Assembly: GCF_016427505.1 (NCBI RefSeq)
Contig: NZ_JAELXS010000010.1
Location: forward strand, 1-64,000
Source: Sphingomonas mollis
GTDB taxonomy: Bacteria > Pseudomonadota > Alphaproteobacteria > Sphingomonadales > Sphingomonadaceae
Direction of reading: 5' to 3'
Length of the DNA: 64,000 nucleotides
Position 1 is the stretch's first letter. Each line of letters starts with the position of its first letter. Positions 17,397 to 27,336 of the stretch are shown here, one piece after another. Both the position numbers and the translations under genes were made by a program. The notes below the pieces were generated by a model, which worked only from the letters and a program-made list of their open reading frames with translations, was not told the origin of the DNA and searched no databases.

Positions 17397-18488
17397 ATGG
17401 CCCCGTTCGTTTCCAGATTGCTGCATCTGACCGCGATGGCGACAGTAACGGTCACGACACCGGCTCTGGCCCAACGCCCCGCCGGCTATCCGCGATCGTA
17501 CGACCAGTTGATCGCCGATGCGCGCGCCGAGCGTCAGGTGCGCATCTATGCCAATGCCGACCGGGCCGAGATGCTGCCGGTCGTCGCCGCGTTCCGGCGC
17601 CGGTATCCGGGGATCACCGTCCTCTATGCCGATCTCGGCTCCACCGAACTCTATCGCCGCTTCGTCACCGAGACGCGCGCGCGCCGCCTGTCGGCCGACC
17701 TCATCTGGTCGTCGGCGATGGATCTGCAGGTCAAGCTCATCAACGACGGCTTTGCGCAAAGCTATGCCAGCCCGGAGAAACCCGCGCTGCCGGCGGTATC
17801 GGTGTGGAAGAACATGGGTTTCGGCGTGACGGCCGAGCCGATCGGCATCGTGTACAACAAGCGGCTGGTGCCGGCGCAGCGCGTGCCCCGCACCCATGCC
17901 GCGCTGGAGACGTTGTTGCGGGAACAGCGCGCCGCCTTTACCGGCCGGGTGACGACGTTCGATCCGGCGCGCTCCAATGTCGGGTATCTGTACCTGTCGG
18001 AGGATTTCGCGACGACGCGCGACACCCGCTCGCTGCTGGCGGCGATCGCGGCGACGCGGCCGGTGCTGTCGCTGACCACCGAACCGATGCTGCGTGCGGT
18101 GGCCGAGGGGCGGCAGGCGATCGCGTACAACGTCATCGGATCGTACGCGCTGGAACGCGCGCGGACCGATCCGCGCATCGGCGTGGCGTTCCTGCAGGAT
18201 TACACCATCGTCACCTCGCGCATCGCCTTCGTCGCGCGCGACGCGGCGCATCCCGCCGCAGCCAAGCTGTTCCTCGATTTCCTGCTGTCGCGCGAAGGGC
18301 AGACGCTGCTCGCGCAACGCAGCCTGTGGCCGGTCCGCACCGATGTCCGCGCGCGCCGGCTGCCCGCCGGTCAGGCGCGGCCGATCCGCGTCGGCCCCCA
18401 GCTTCTCGTCAACCTAGATCGCGTCAAACGCCAGCGTTTCCTGCGCGAATGGAACGCGACCCTCGCCACCGGAGCCTCAATTCGATGA
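17397..18488 (+). CDS. Periplasmic solute-binding protein (ABC type, iron/carboxylate-like)
   Basis: 363 residues. The signal peptide ends ATVTVTTPALAQ. The mature protein has the two-lobe pattern of AfuA/PotD-type binding proteins (RIYANADRAEMLPVVAAF; SADLIWSSAMDLQ; IGIVYNKRL; FLDFLLSREGQTLL). GTG 17391, ATG 17394 and ATG 17397 are all possible. The GAGGAG at 17383-17388 is best spaced for 17397. No ABC permease or ATPase gene is nearby, and the stop overlaps the porin start (ATGA). It could therefore feed the kinase sensor rather than a transporter, as extracytoplasmic partners of Tct-type systems do. That role is inference. Confidence 0.8.
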   Translation: MAPFVSRLLHLTAMATVTVTTPALAQRPAGYPRSYDQLIADARAERQVRIYANADRAEMLPVVAAFRRRYPGITVLYADLGSTELYRRFVTETRARRLSADLIWSSAMDLQVKLINDGFAQSYASPEKPALPAVSVWKNMGFGVTAEPIGIVYNKRLVPAQRVPRTHAALETLLREQRAAFTGRVTTFDPARSNVGYLYLSEDFATTRDTRSLLAAIAATRPVLSLTTEPMLRAVAEGRQAIAYNVIGSYALERARTDPRIGVAFLQDYTIVTSRIAFVARDAAHPAAAKLFLDFLLSREGQTLLAQRSLWPVRTDVRARRLPAGQARPIRVGPQLLVNLDRVKRQRFLREWNATLATGASIR

Positions 18489-20008
18489 CCTTTTTCCGTA
18501 CCGGTTGCGCCGCGCTGGCGCTGATCGTCGCCACGCCGGCGCTGGCCCAAAGTCCGACTGATGCCGACCTCGCTACGCTGGTCCGCGCGCAGGCAGCGGA
18601 GATCGCCGCGCTGAAGGCGCGGCTCGACCGGCTGGAGGGCGCCGCGACGGTCGCGCGCACCGAACCCTATGCGCCGCAGATCGTGCCGCCCGGCCCGGCC
18701 GACCGCGACGTCGCGCGTGCCACGCCGACCACCCCCGCACCGCAGGTCGCGCAGAACGAGCCGCGCCGCACGATCCCGTTCGCGCCGCAGCTGGCACCCC
18801 CCGGTCCCGCCGATCGCGACGTGACGCAGGCGATCGCCGCGCGCGACAATCCGTCCGGGCTGACCACCGAATGGGGCGCCGGCCTGCCCGTGTTCCACTC
18901 GGCGGACGGCGTGTACACGTTCAAGCCGCGCGGCCGCATCCTGACCGATGTCAGCTCCAGCTTCGGGTCGAAGTACGACGGCCGCAACATCACCACGACG
19001 GGGATGCGCGCGCTGCGCCTGGGTCTGGAAGGCGGCGTCGGCACGCATTTCTTCTATCAGTTCGAAAGCGACTTTTCGGAGAACGAGGTCGATGTCGTCA
19101 CCGCCTTTGTCGGCTGGCGCGACCGGATCAAACCCGGCCTCGACTGGGACGTGCGCGCCGGCCATCTGTTCAACGATCGCGGGTTCGAGGGATCGACGGG
19201 GTCGGACTCGACGCCGTTCCTCGAACGCACGACCGTCGCCACCGCGATCATCCCGCAGCGGGGTTTCTATGGCATCGGCGTGATGCCGCGCGTGTTCTGG
19301 AAGACGGGTCACGCCTCGATCACGCTGACCGGCGACCGGATCGACGGCACGCAGACGGTCGGCGACAGCCGCACATTGCTGGCGCGCGCGCACTGGAACC
19401 CGATCAAGACCGATACCGGCGTGCTGCATCTGGGCGCGTGGGGCTTCGATGAATCGCTGTCGTCGGTCGCGGGATCGCTGACCCGCAACACGGTGATCGG
19501 CGGGCGCTTCAACGGTGCGCTGCGGGTGTCGAGCGGTACGCTGACGGGCGGCACCGGCACCACCGGCTATGGGCTGGAGGCGGGCGGTTATCGCGGGCCG
19601 TTATGGGTGATGGGCGAGGCCGGGCGACGCAACGCGCGACTGGATGCCGGCCGCCCCGATTTCGTCAGCAAGGCGTGGAGCGTATCGGGCGGGCTGTTCC
19701 TGACCGGCGACCTGCCGCCCTATAACCCCCGCCTCGGCAGCTTCGGCCAGCCCAAGGTGCTGAAGCCCACCTTCGACGGCGGGATCGGCGCGATCGAGCT
19801 GACCGCGCGGTACGAAAGCCTCGATTACACCAGCCTGCTGACCGGGGGCGAGGGCTGGGCCGCGACGCTGGGCGTCAACTGGTATCTGAACAGCTTCACC
19901 CGGTTCCAGGTGAATGCGATCCAGTGGGACACCGACAACCGCGCCGGCGCCTTCACCGGTGGCGACAGCGGCCAGACGCTCAGCGCGCGCGTCGGCGTCA
20001 CCTTCTGA
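18485..20008 (+). CDS. OprP/OprO-type outer-membrane porin
   Basis: 507 residues. The signal peptide ends ATPALAQ. A coiled coil follows (residues about 26-50, LVRAQAAEIAALKARLDRLE), then a Pro-rich duplicated linker (PQIVPPGPADRDV and PQLAPPGPADRDV). The rest is a beta barrel of the phosphate-selective-porin family (YTFKPRGRILTDV; TTGMRALRLGLEG; FYQFESDFSENEVDV) ending in VGVTF with terminal Phe. It is translationally coupled to the binding-protein gene by an ATGA overlap. Given its neighbours, the likely substrates are anionic carboxylates rather than phosphate, an inference from context only. Confidence 0.85.
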   Translation: MTFFRTGCAALALIVATPALAQSPTDADLATLVRAQAAEIAALKARLDRLEGAATVARTEPYAPQIVPPGPADRDVARATPTTPAPQVAQNEPRRTIPFAPQLAPPGPADRDVTQAIAARDNPSGLTTEWGAGLPVFHSADGVYTFKPRGRILTDVSSSFGSKYDGRNITTTGMRALRLGLEGGVGTHFFYQFESDFSENEVDVVTAFVGWRDRIKPGLDWDVRAGHLFNDRGFEGSTGSDSTPFLERTTVATAIIPQRGFYGIGVMPRVFWKTGHASITLTGDRIDGTQTVGDSRTLLARAHWNPIKTDTGVLHLGAWGFDESLSSVAGSLTRNTVIGGRFNGALRVSSGTLTGGTGTTGYGLEAGGYRGPLWVMGEAGRRNARLDAGRPDFVSKAWSVSGGLFLTGDLPPYNPRLGSFGQPKVLKPTFDGGIGAIELTARYESLDYTSLLTGGEGWAATLGVNWYLNSFTRFQVNAIQWDTDNRAGAFTGGDSGQTLSARVGVTF

Positions 20009-20022
20009 TGCGAACATACCCG

Positions 20023-20140
20023 TTCGCCCTGAGTACCGCTGAGCCCCGTCGAAGCGGCGTATCGAAGGGCCGGTCCGCTTGGGGCGATGTCCTTCGATAC
20101 GGCGCTTCGACAAGCTCAGCCCCTACTCAGGACGAACGGA
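20023..20140. repeat. Large inverted repeat between porin and citrate symporter genes
   Basis: CCCGTTCGCCCTGAGTACC and following bases at 20023-20071 pair with the arm at about 20092-20140 (CTTCGATACGGCGCTTCGAC, ending CAGGACGAACGG). A related element occurs at 63474-63543. It probably forms a strong RNA hairpin, lowering transcription into the symporter gene or protecting upstream mRNA. Confidence 0.8.
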
Positions 20141-20190
20141 GATCGTTCGAACTGCACCCCCTTTCACGCCCTTAACCCAAGGACGATGCG

Positions 20191-21492
20191 ATGAACCTTG
20201 CCCTGCTCGGCTTCCTGATGGTGGCCACGTTCATGACGCTCATCATGACGAAAAAGATGACGCCGCTGGTCGCGCTGATCGTCATCCCCTCGCTGTTCGG
20301 CGTGATCGCCGGGCAGAGCGCCGGCCTTGGCGATATGATGATCGACGGGATCAAGAACCTGGCGCCGACCGGCGTCATGCTGTTGTTCGCGATCCTGTTC
20401 TTTTCGACGATGACCGATACCGGCCTGTTCGATCCGCTGGTCACGCGGCTGATCCGGCTGGTCCATGGCGATCCGATGCGCATCCTGATCGGCACCGTGG
20501 CGTTGTGCGCGGTCGTCAGCCTCGATGGCGATGGCTCCACCACCTACATCATCACGATCGCCGCGCTGCTGCCGCTGTACAAGCGGTTCGACATGAACCG
20601 GCTGTACCTCGTCTGCCTGTTGATGACGACGAGCGGGATCATGAACCTGACGCCGTGGGGCGGGCCGACCGCGCGTGCGGCGAGCGCACTGAAGCTCGAT
20701 CCGGCCACGCTGTTCCTGCCGCTGATCCCCGGCATGATCGCCGGCCTCGCCTTCCTGATCGGCCTCGCCATCTGGTTCGGGCGCAAGGAGCGTGCGCGGA
20801 TGGGCGAGGCGGGCGTGACCGTGACCGACACGTTCGAGGGCATGGCCGTGTCGCAATATCCCGAGGCACGCCGCCCGCACCTGATCTGGTTCAACGCCGC
20901 TTTGGTCGTCACGCTGCTGACGCTACTGGTCTGGGGCATATTGCCGCTGTCGGTGCTGATGATGATCGCCTTCGCGATCGCGATGATCGTCAATTATCCG
21001 GGCGTCGCCGACCAGAAGGAGCGCATCTCCGCCCATGCCGGCAACGTGCTGGCGGTCGTCTCGCTGATCTTCGCGGCGGGCATCTTCACCGGCATTCTGG
21101 GCGGCACCGGCATGGTCGAGGCGATGAGCAAGGCGGTGGTCGGCGTGATCCCGCCGGCGATGGGGCCGTACATGGCGCCGATCACCGCGTTCCTCAGCCT
21201 GCCGTTCACCTTCTTCATCTCGAACGACGCGTTCTATTTCGGGATGCTGCCGATCCTGGCGGAGGCGGGCGCGCATTACGGCGTCGCGCCGGAGGCGATC
21301 GCGCGCGCGTCGCTGATGGGCCAGCCGGTGCATCTGCTCAGCCCGCTGGTGCCGTCGACCTATCTGCTCGTCAGCCTGGTCGGCATCGATCTGGCCGATC
21401 ACCAACGCTTCACGCTCGTCCCCGCCATCGCGGTATGCGTGGTGATGACGCTGGTCGGCATGATCGCGCTGGCCTTCCCGTTCGTCGCCTGA
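20191..21492 (+). CDS. CitMHS-family citrate:H+/metal symporter
   Basis: 433 residues, about 12 hydrophobic segments. Recognisable family sequence includes LIMTKKMTPLVALIVIPSLF near the start, VSLDGDGSTTYIITI (residues about 109-123) and MNLTPWGGPTARA (about 150-162). These match CitM/CitN-type transporters, which move citrate, often complexed with Mg2+ or Ca2+, with protons. AAGGAC precedes the ATG. With the Tct-like two-component system and porin it completes a route from outer membrane to cytoplasm for citrate-like acids. Confidence 0.9.
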   Translation: MNLALLGFLMVATFMTLIMTKKMTPLVALIVIPSLFGVIAGQSAGLGDMMIDGIKNLAPTGVMLLFAILFFSTMTDTGLFDPLVTRLIRLVHGDPMRILIGTVALCAVVSLDGDGSTTYIITIAALLPLYKRFDMNRLYLVCLLMTTSGIMNLTPWGGPTARAASALKLDPATLFLPLIPGMIAGLAFLIGLAIWFGRKERARMGEAGVTVTDTFEGMAVSQYPEARRPHLIWFNAALVVTLLTLLVWGILPLSVLMMIAFAIAMIVNYPGVADQKERISAHAGNVLAVVSLIFAAGIFTGILGGTGMVEAMSKAVVGVIPPAMGPYMAPITAFLSLPFTFFISNDAFYFGMLPILAEAGAHYGVAPEAIARASLMGQPVHLLSPLVPSTYLLVSLVGIDLADHQRFTLVPAIAVCVVMTLVGMIALAFPFVA

Positions 21493-21520
21493 AGCCAGAT
21501 GACAGCAGGCAGATCCGATC

Positions 21521-21599
21521 CCGTCGTTGCGAGCGTTAGCGAAGCAATCCAGTTTCGCGCGCGGGACACTGGATTGCTTCGCTGCGCTCGCAACGACGG
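21521..21599. repeat. Long intergenic hairpin
   Basis: CCGTCGTTGCGAGCGTTAGC onward (21521-21553) has its inverted counterpart at 21567-21599, with a short loop. It is a common dispersed element in sphingomonad genomes and the probable transcript end of the citrate operon. Confidence 0.8.
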
Positions 21600-21608
21600 T
21601 TCTGCCTT

Positions 21609-22673
21609 ATGCCGTGGCGTGCCGAGGTGATCCGCGCCGACGTCTTTCTCCGCTTCGTCGCGGCGCTCGCTGTCGGCGCGGGCGGCGGGGCGTTGTTCCG
21701 GGCGATCGGCGCGCCCCTGCCATGGGTACTGGGATCGATGGCGGCGTGCGCGGTCGCCAGCATCGCCGGCGCACCGGTCGCGGCATCGTCCGCCACGCGG
21801 CGACCGATGGCGGCGGTGATCGGCGTGGTGCTGGGCAGCAGTTTCCAGCCCGACCTGTTCGGTCAGGCGCGTGCGTGGATCGTGCCGCTGGCGCTCCTCC
21901 CGCTGTTCCTCGCCAGCGCGGCTTTGGTCTGCGTCACCTATTTCCGGCGGGTCGCGAAGTTCGATCCCGCAACCGCCTATTTCGCCGGGATGCCGGGCGG
22001 GATCGCCGAGATGGTGGTGATGGGGGCGGAACGCGGCGCCGACGAGCGCACCGTCGGCCTGATCCACGCCGCGCGCATCTTCCTCGTCGTGTTCACACTG
22101 CCGTTCCTGATCCGCCTCGTCGCCGCGCCGGTTGCGATACCGCCCGGTGCGCTCGCCGTGGTGAGCGGCGGGATGGCGAACTGGACGCTGGTCGGCTGGG
22201 CATCGGGGTGCGTCGTCGTCGGGCTGGTGCTGGGCCGCGCGCTGCGCCTGCCGGCATGGCATCTGGTCGGGCCGCTGGCCGTCTCGGCACTCGTCCATGC
22301 GACCGGCATCGCCGATTTCCGCATCCCCGGCTGGGCGCTGGCTGCGGCGCAGGTGGGGCTGGGCGCGACGCTCGGCTGTCGGTTCGGCGGGCTGACGATG
22401 CGCGCGCTGGTCCGCACCGTGTTGCTGGCGGCGGGATCGACGGTGATCCTGCTGACGCTCACCATTCTTTGGGCGGTCGGCATCGGCGCGGCGACGGGGA
22501 TCGATCCGGTGCTGCTGGTGCTCGCCTATTCCCCCGGTGGCCTGGCCGAAATGAGCATGGTCGCGCTCAGCCTCGCGCTCGAACCCGCTTTCGTCATCGT
22601 CCACCATCTGACCCGCGTCGTGCTGGTGCTGATCGGGGCGCCGCTCGTCTTTCGTACCCCGAACCCTTCCTGA
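21609..22673 (+). CDS. AbrB-family membrane protein
   Basis: 354 residues with about 9-10 hydrophobic helices in two homologous halves, as in AbrB duplication-domain proteins. Examples of conserved family sequence are LPWVLGSMAACAVAS, FFAGMPGGIAEMVVMG-like text (seen as YFAGMPGGIAEMVVMG, residues about 124-139) and its second-half counterpart LAYSPGGLAEMSMVAL. The family (named after E. coli AbrB) is often annotated as an ammonia-monooxygenase regulator, but that name is historical. It is probably a transporter and frequently accompanies carboxylate uptake. No good ribosome site lies near the ATG, so the start is uncertain by a few codons. Confidence 0.8.
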   Translation: MPWRAEVIRADVFLRFVAALAVGAGGGALFRAIGAPLPWVLGSMAACAVASIAGAPVAASSATRRPMAAVIGVVLGSSFQPDLFGQARAWIVPLALLPLFLASAALVCVTYFRRVAKFDPATAYFAGMPGGIAEMVVMGAERGADERTVGLIHAARIFLVVFTLPFLIRLVAAPVAIPPGALAVVSGGMANWTLVGWASGCVVVGLVLGRALRLPAWHLVGPLAVSALVHATGIADFRIPGWALAAAQVGLGATLGCRFGGLTMRALVRTVLLAAGSTVILLTLTILWAVGIGAATGIDPVLLVLAYSPGGLAEMSMVALSLALEPAFVIVHHLTRVVLVLIGAPLVFRTPNPS

Positions 22674-22688
22674 TCGGAGATACTGCTC

Positions 22689-23348
22689 ATGCGTACCCCG
22701 CCCCTGCCCATTCCTTTGGTCCTGCTGCCGGCCATGGGCTGCGACGGGCAGCTATGGGCGCGGCAGATCATGGATCTGGCCAAGCTCGCCCAGCCGGAAT
22801 TCGGCGACCTGTCGCAGGACGACACGCTGTCGGGGATGGCGGCGCGCGTGCTGGCGGATGCGCCACCCCGCTTCGCGGTCGCCGGCGTCAGCCTCGGCGG
22901 CTATGTCGCGATGGAGATGGTTCGGCAGGCGCCCGACCGGATCACCCGCATCGCCCTGTTCGGCACGCGCGCCTCGATGGAGGTGCGGCCGCGCACCGTC
23001 GTCGGCCAGGGCCTGCTCGCCACCGCGCCACACGCCGACCCGCGCCTGACCGCGATCGTCGCCGGCCCGGCGCAGGCGATGGCCGAACGCGTGGGGCAGG
23101 TCGTATTCGAGCGTCAGCAACGCGCGCTGCTCGCCCGCCCCGACATCAACGAGGCGATCGCCGCGATCCACGTACCGACGCTGGTCGCGGTCGGCGACCG
23201 CGACCGCATCTGCACCCCCGACGACGCCCGCGCGCTTAGCGCCCGGATCGCCGGCGCCCGCTTCCACCTGCTGCGCTCGTGCGGGCACCTGTCGCCGATG
23301 GAGCGGCCGGGCGAGGTGACGACGCTGCTGCGCCAGTGGTTGCAGTGA
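22689..23348 (+). CDS. Alpha/beta hydrolase
   Basis: 219 residues, short for the fold but with a full triad. The nucleophile elbow is GVSLGG (Ser68), the acid is Asp172 in GDRDRICTP, and the base is His200 in SCGHLSPME. The oxyanion region LLPAMGCDGQLW is near the N-terminus. Shine-Dalgarno GGAG lies nine bases upstream, 15 bases after the AbrB-type gene, so the two are probably co-transcribed. Resembles small esterase/lactonase-like or MenH-like hydrolases. Substrate unknown. Confidence 0.85.
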   Translation: MRTPPLPIPLVLLPAMGCDGQLWARQIMDLAKLAQPEFGDLSQDDTLSGMAARVLADAPPRFAVAGVSLGGYVAMEMVRQAPDRITRIALFGTRASMEVRPRTVVGQGLLATAPHADPRLTAIVAGPAQAMAERVGQVVFERQQRALLARPDINEAIAAIHVPTLVAVGDRDRICTPDDARALSARIAGARFHLLRSCGHLSPMERPGEVTTLLRQWLQ

Positions 23349-23729
23349 CGGCAAGATGCCGTCCTCGTCCAGCAACCATGCCTCCGCCTCGTCGGGGTTC
23401 ACGAAATAGCCGGCTGCCCGGCCATCGGCGGCACGCTTGATCTGCATACGGGCCAATGATTGTGCCACGACGAACGCCAGACGTCTGGATGCCTTTTTCG
23501 GGTCGGCGAGAAGCCTTTGAAAATCGGCAACGCTTTCCTGGGCCTGGATCTTCATGCCGCGGATATCGACCAGGGTCAGATGCTCGTTCGGCGGACATCG
23601 CAACAGTTCGTGCGCGCGGTCGCGGGCGGCCACGAACCGGGCGATCTCGTCGGCGGTGAAAAAACCGGTCATCACGATCCGCACAAGATCGCGCGACACG
23701 TCGACGTCCATGGAGAAATCCGCTGTCAT
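22752..23729 (-). CDS. STAS/SpoIIAA-like protein with an antisense C-terminal extension
   Basis: From the ATG at 23729 the first 125 or so residues form a compact alpha/beta domain (VRIVMTGFFTADEIARFVA; LTLVDIRGMKIQ; RLAFVVAQSLARMQIKRAA; AEAWLL) resembling SpoIIAA/STAS-like proteins that read out regulatory states. The frame then runs on for about 200 more residues, antisense through nearly the whole hydrolase gene. That part is rich in Arg, His and Gln and looks like non-selected sequence. The likely explanation is loss of a stop codon near 23340. The domain is convincing, the extension is not. Confidence 0.6.
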   Translation of the reverse strand: MTADFSMDVDVSRDLVRIVMTGFFTADEIARFVAARDRAHELLRCPPNEHLTLVDIRGMKIQAQESVADFQRLLADPKKASRRLAFVVAQSLARMQIKRAADGRAAGYFVNPDEAEAWLLDEDGILPSLQPLAQQRRHLARPLHRRQVPARAQQVEAGAGDPGAKRAGVVGGADAVAVADRDQRRYVDRGDRLVDVGAGEQRALLTLEYDLPHAFGHRLRRAGDDRGQARVGVWRGGEQALADDGARPHLHRGARAEQGDAGDPVGRLPNHLHRDIAAEADAGDREAGWRIRQHARRHPRQRVVLRQVAEFRLGELGQIHDLPRP

Positions 23730-23891
23730 GTCGGCATTGCAGGTCCACCGCTTTTTTCGTCCCCTACATGACGGAAAAAACAGAAGCATTGTGGAATGTT
23801 AATTTTCGAGGTGGAGCGGGCATAAACCCGCCGCACTATACGGGTAATTCATGATCGAGGGTCATGACCACATGCGATCCGTCCCGCCTAA

Positions 23892-24932
<1,041 letters not shown>

Positions 24933-24978
24933 GGGAATGGCGCCTTGCCGGCCCGCCGCGACCCGTTAGACGGGGGCG

Positions 24979-25245
24979 ATGGACCTGGACGATCAGATGC
25001 GCCGCTATTTCGGCACCGCCGATCTGGCGACCGTGCCGGCGACGGCGATGGCGGCGGGGATCGAGCATGCACGGGTCGATCTGGGGCTGGAGCGTGACCG
25101 GTCGCGGCGCTTCGCGCTGTGGACACTGCTGTTCATGCTAGATGCCGCGCCCGATCTGGACGTCGCGTTCAAGGACCCGGCCGATCGGGACGCGGCGCGC
25201 CAGTTGATGGAATTGTCGGAGCGCCTGACGCCTGACGAGGACTGA
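24979..25245 (+). CDS. Small helical hypothetical protein
   Basis: 88 residues. A GGGGG ribosome site precedes the ATG, and it begins 46 bases after the aldo/keto reductase gene. Mostly helical with a hydrophobic helix RFALWTLLFMLDAAP (residues about 46-60) and acidic ends (ERLTPDED). Not recognised. Probably cytoplasmic and possibly co-transcribed with its left neighbour. Confidence 0.6.
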   Translation: MDLDDQMRRYFGTADLATVPATAMAAGIEHARVDLGLERDRSRRFALWTLLFMLDAAPDLDVAFKDPADRDAARQLMELSERLTPDED

Positions 25246-25293
25246 ACCCCGCGCGCTTGCCAACCGGGGCGGTAGCGGCGAGAGGCGAGGGCG

Positions 25294-25524
25294 ATGACCG
25301 CCAGCGAGCTACAGGATCTGATCGTCTCGACCTTGCTACGGGAGCATGGCGGCCTGCGCCGGCGCTGGCGGATCGTGGTCGGTCCGGTGCGCCTGCACGA
25401 TCTGGCGACCCATGCCCATTGCAACTGGTCGCTGGCCCCGTCGGGCGATTACCGCGAGACCGACCGGGTCGAACGGTTACTCGACCGGATGCGGCTGGAC
25501 CACCCGATCGTCACGTCCGGCTGA
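25294..25524 (+). CDS. Small hypothetical protein
   Basis: 76 residues, GAGGG close to the ATG. Contains RRRWRIVVGPVRLHDLATH and CNWSLAPSGD, the latter a pattern I have no family for. Same strand as the preceding small gene, with a 48-base gap. No signal peptide or membrane helix. Confidence 0.55.
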   Translation: MTASELQDLIVSTLLREHGGLRRRWRIVVGPVRLHDLATHAHCNWSLAPSGDYRETDRVERLLDRMRLDHPIVTSG

Positions 25525-25533
25525 CTGCCTGCT

Positions 25534-25701
25534 TCATTTGCTGCGCGGAAGGGGCAACCGGCTGGCCTTCGCCAGCGCCGCGAAATGCTCGGCCGCGCGC
25601 AGATGCATCGCCCGCACGTCCTCGATCGGCGAGGCCACCGCCAGCGCGATCTGTCGGGCGAACTGTTCGCCGGGGTCGTCCAGAAAGGGTGAGGCCGTCA
25701 T
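25534..25701 (-). CDS. Small hypothetical protein
   Basis: 55 residues from the ATG at 25701, with GGGAAG upstream. A longer frame to 25842 has no ribosome site and unconvincing composition. Sequence MTASPFLDDPGEQFARQIAL continues as a helix with VRAMHLRAAEHFAALAKA. No family recognised. Converges on the gene ending at 25524. Confidence 0.45.
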   Translation of the reverse strand: MTASPFLDDPGEQFARQIALAVASPIEDVRAMHLRAAEHFAALAKASRLPLPRSK

Positions 25702-25854
25702 CGTCGTCTTCCCGTCCATAGGCACGAATGCCTCAACGCGGGTGAGGGGGAAATAGAGCCGTGTGCGGTGGGGCGCCGTGCATTTTGCGTGCTGGATACG
25801 ACAATGCCCGGATTTAGGCGAAATCGCCATCCCGCTTCGCAATTACCATACCCC

Positions 25855-27336
25855 CTAAATCCCCACCTCCCGCATCAGCGGCGCATGGCGGTCGACCAGT
25901 ATCGCGCTCGCCTCGTTCAGGCCGACGACCTCGACCGTCATGGCGTGGCGGCGCATTTTGGACACCACGTCCTCCAGCGCGCCGACGGCGGTGATGTCCC
26001 ACAGGTGCGCGTGGGTCAGGTCGATCCGCGCGCGGCGCGCGGTGTCGCGCAGGTCGAAACGGTCGGCGAAGATGTCGGCGCTGGCAAAGAATATCTGTCC
26101 CGACACATGGTACAGACGCGTGTCGGTGGCCGCGTCGTACTCGACCGCCACGTCCATCAGGCGCGTCACCTTGAACGCGAAGAACACGCCGCTCAGCAGC
26201 ACGCCGACGATGACGCCGGCCGACAGGTCGTGCGTCGCGACCGTCACCGCGACGGTCGCCAGCATGACGATACCCGATACCTTGGGATGCCGGCCCAGAT
26301 CGCGCAGCGAGCCCCAGGAGAAGGTGCTGATCGACACCATCACCATGATCGCCACCAGCGCCGCGACCGGTACCTGCGCGACCCATGGCCTGAGCGGCAC
26401 CATCACCACCAGCAGGAACACGCCCGCGACCAATGTCGACAGCCGCCCGCGCCCGCCATAGCGGACGTTGCCGACGGTCTGGCCGATCATGCCGCACCCG
26501 GCGATCCCGCCGAACATCCCGGCTGCGATATTGGCGAGGCCCAGGCCGGTGCACTCGCGCGCCTTGGCACTGGTCGTCTCGGTCAGGTCGTCGACGACAC
26601 TGGCGGTCATCATCGATTCCAGCAGGCCGACCGCCGCCATCGCCAGGGCATAGGGCGCGACGATCGCCAGTGTTTCCCATGCGATCGGCAGATGCGGCAG
26701 CGCCAGCGTGGGCAAGCCGTCCGGCAGGCGGCCAAGGTCCGCCACCACGCGCAGCGGCATCGGCACGAAGGCGGCGATCGCGGTCAGCACGACGATGCAA
26801 ATCAGCGGCGACGGGATCGCCGTCGTGATACGCGGCAACAGATAGATGATGGCGAGGCCCAGCGCGATCATCGCATAGCTGTGCCATGTGACGCCGATCA
26901 GTTGCGGCAGTTGCGCCGAGAAGATCAGGATCGCCAGCGCGTTGACGAAACCGGTGCGCACCGACCGCGAGACGAAGCGCATCAGCACATCGAGCTTCAA
27001 CAGCCCGAACACGATCTGGAACACGCCGGCCAGCACCGTCGCGGCGAGCAGATACGGCAGGCCATGCGCATGGACGAGCGCGGCCGCGACCAGCGCGACC
27101 GATCCCGCCGCGCCAGAGATCATCGCGGGACGGCCACCCGCAATGGCGATGACGATGCCGATCACGAACGAGGCGAACAGGCCGACCTCCGGATCGATGC
27201 CGGCGACGAAGGAGAAGGCGATGACCTCCGGGATCAGCGCGAAGGTGCCGACCATGCCGGCCAGCACGTCGCGCCGGGCTTGCCCGATGCCGCTGAACCA
27301 TTCGGTCCGGTAGCGGGAGAGAGACAGGGTATTCAT
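25855..27336 (-). CDS. SulP-family anion transporter with STAS domain
   Basis: 493 residues. The start at 27336 (MNTLSLSRYR) is the natural SulP beginning; an upstream extension to 27531 is unlikely coding. There are ten or more membrane helices (residues about 22-390) with the family segment FALIPEVIAFSFVAGIDPEVG and GGIAGCGMIGQTVGNVR, then a cytoplasmic STAS domain (about 400-493; ARIDLTHAHLWDITAVGAL). SulP proteins carry sulfate, bicarbonate or dicarboxylates, often with Na+ or H+. The substrate here cannot be told. Confidence 0.9.
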   Translation of the reverse strand: MNTLSLSRYRTEWFSGIGQARRDVLAGMVGTFALIPEVIAFSFVAGIDPEVGLFASFVIGIVIAIAGGRPAMISGAAGSVALVAAALVHAHGLPYLLAATVLAGVFQIVFGLLKLDVLMRFVSRSVRTGFVNALAILIFSAQLPQLIGVTWHSYAMIALGLAIIYLLPRITTAIPSPLICIVVLTAIAAFVPMPLRVVADLGRLPDGLPTLALPHLPIAWETLAIVAPYALAMAAVGLLESMMTASVVDDLTETTSAKARECTGLGLANIAAGMFGGIAGCGMIGQTVGNVRYGGRGRLSTLVAGVFLLVVMVPLRPWVAQVPVAALVAIMVMVSISTFSWGSLRDLGRHPKVSGIVMLATVAVTVATHDLSAGVIVGVLLSGVFFAFKVTRLMDVAVEYDAATDTRLYHVSGQIFFASADIFADRFDLRDTARRARIDLTHAHLWDITAVGALEDVVSKMRRHAMTVEVVGLNEASAILVDRHAPLMREVGI

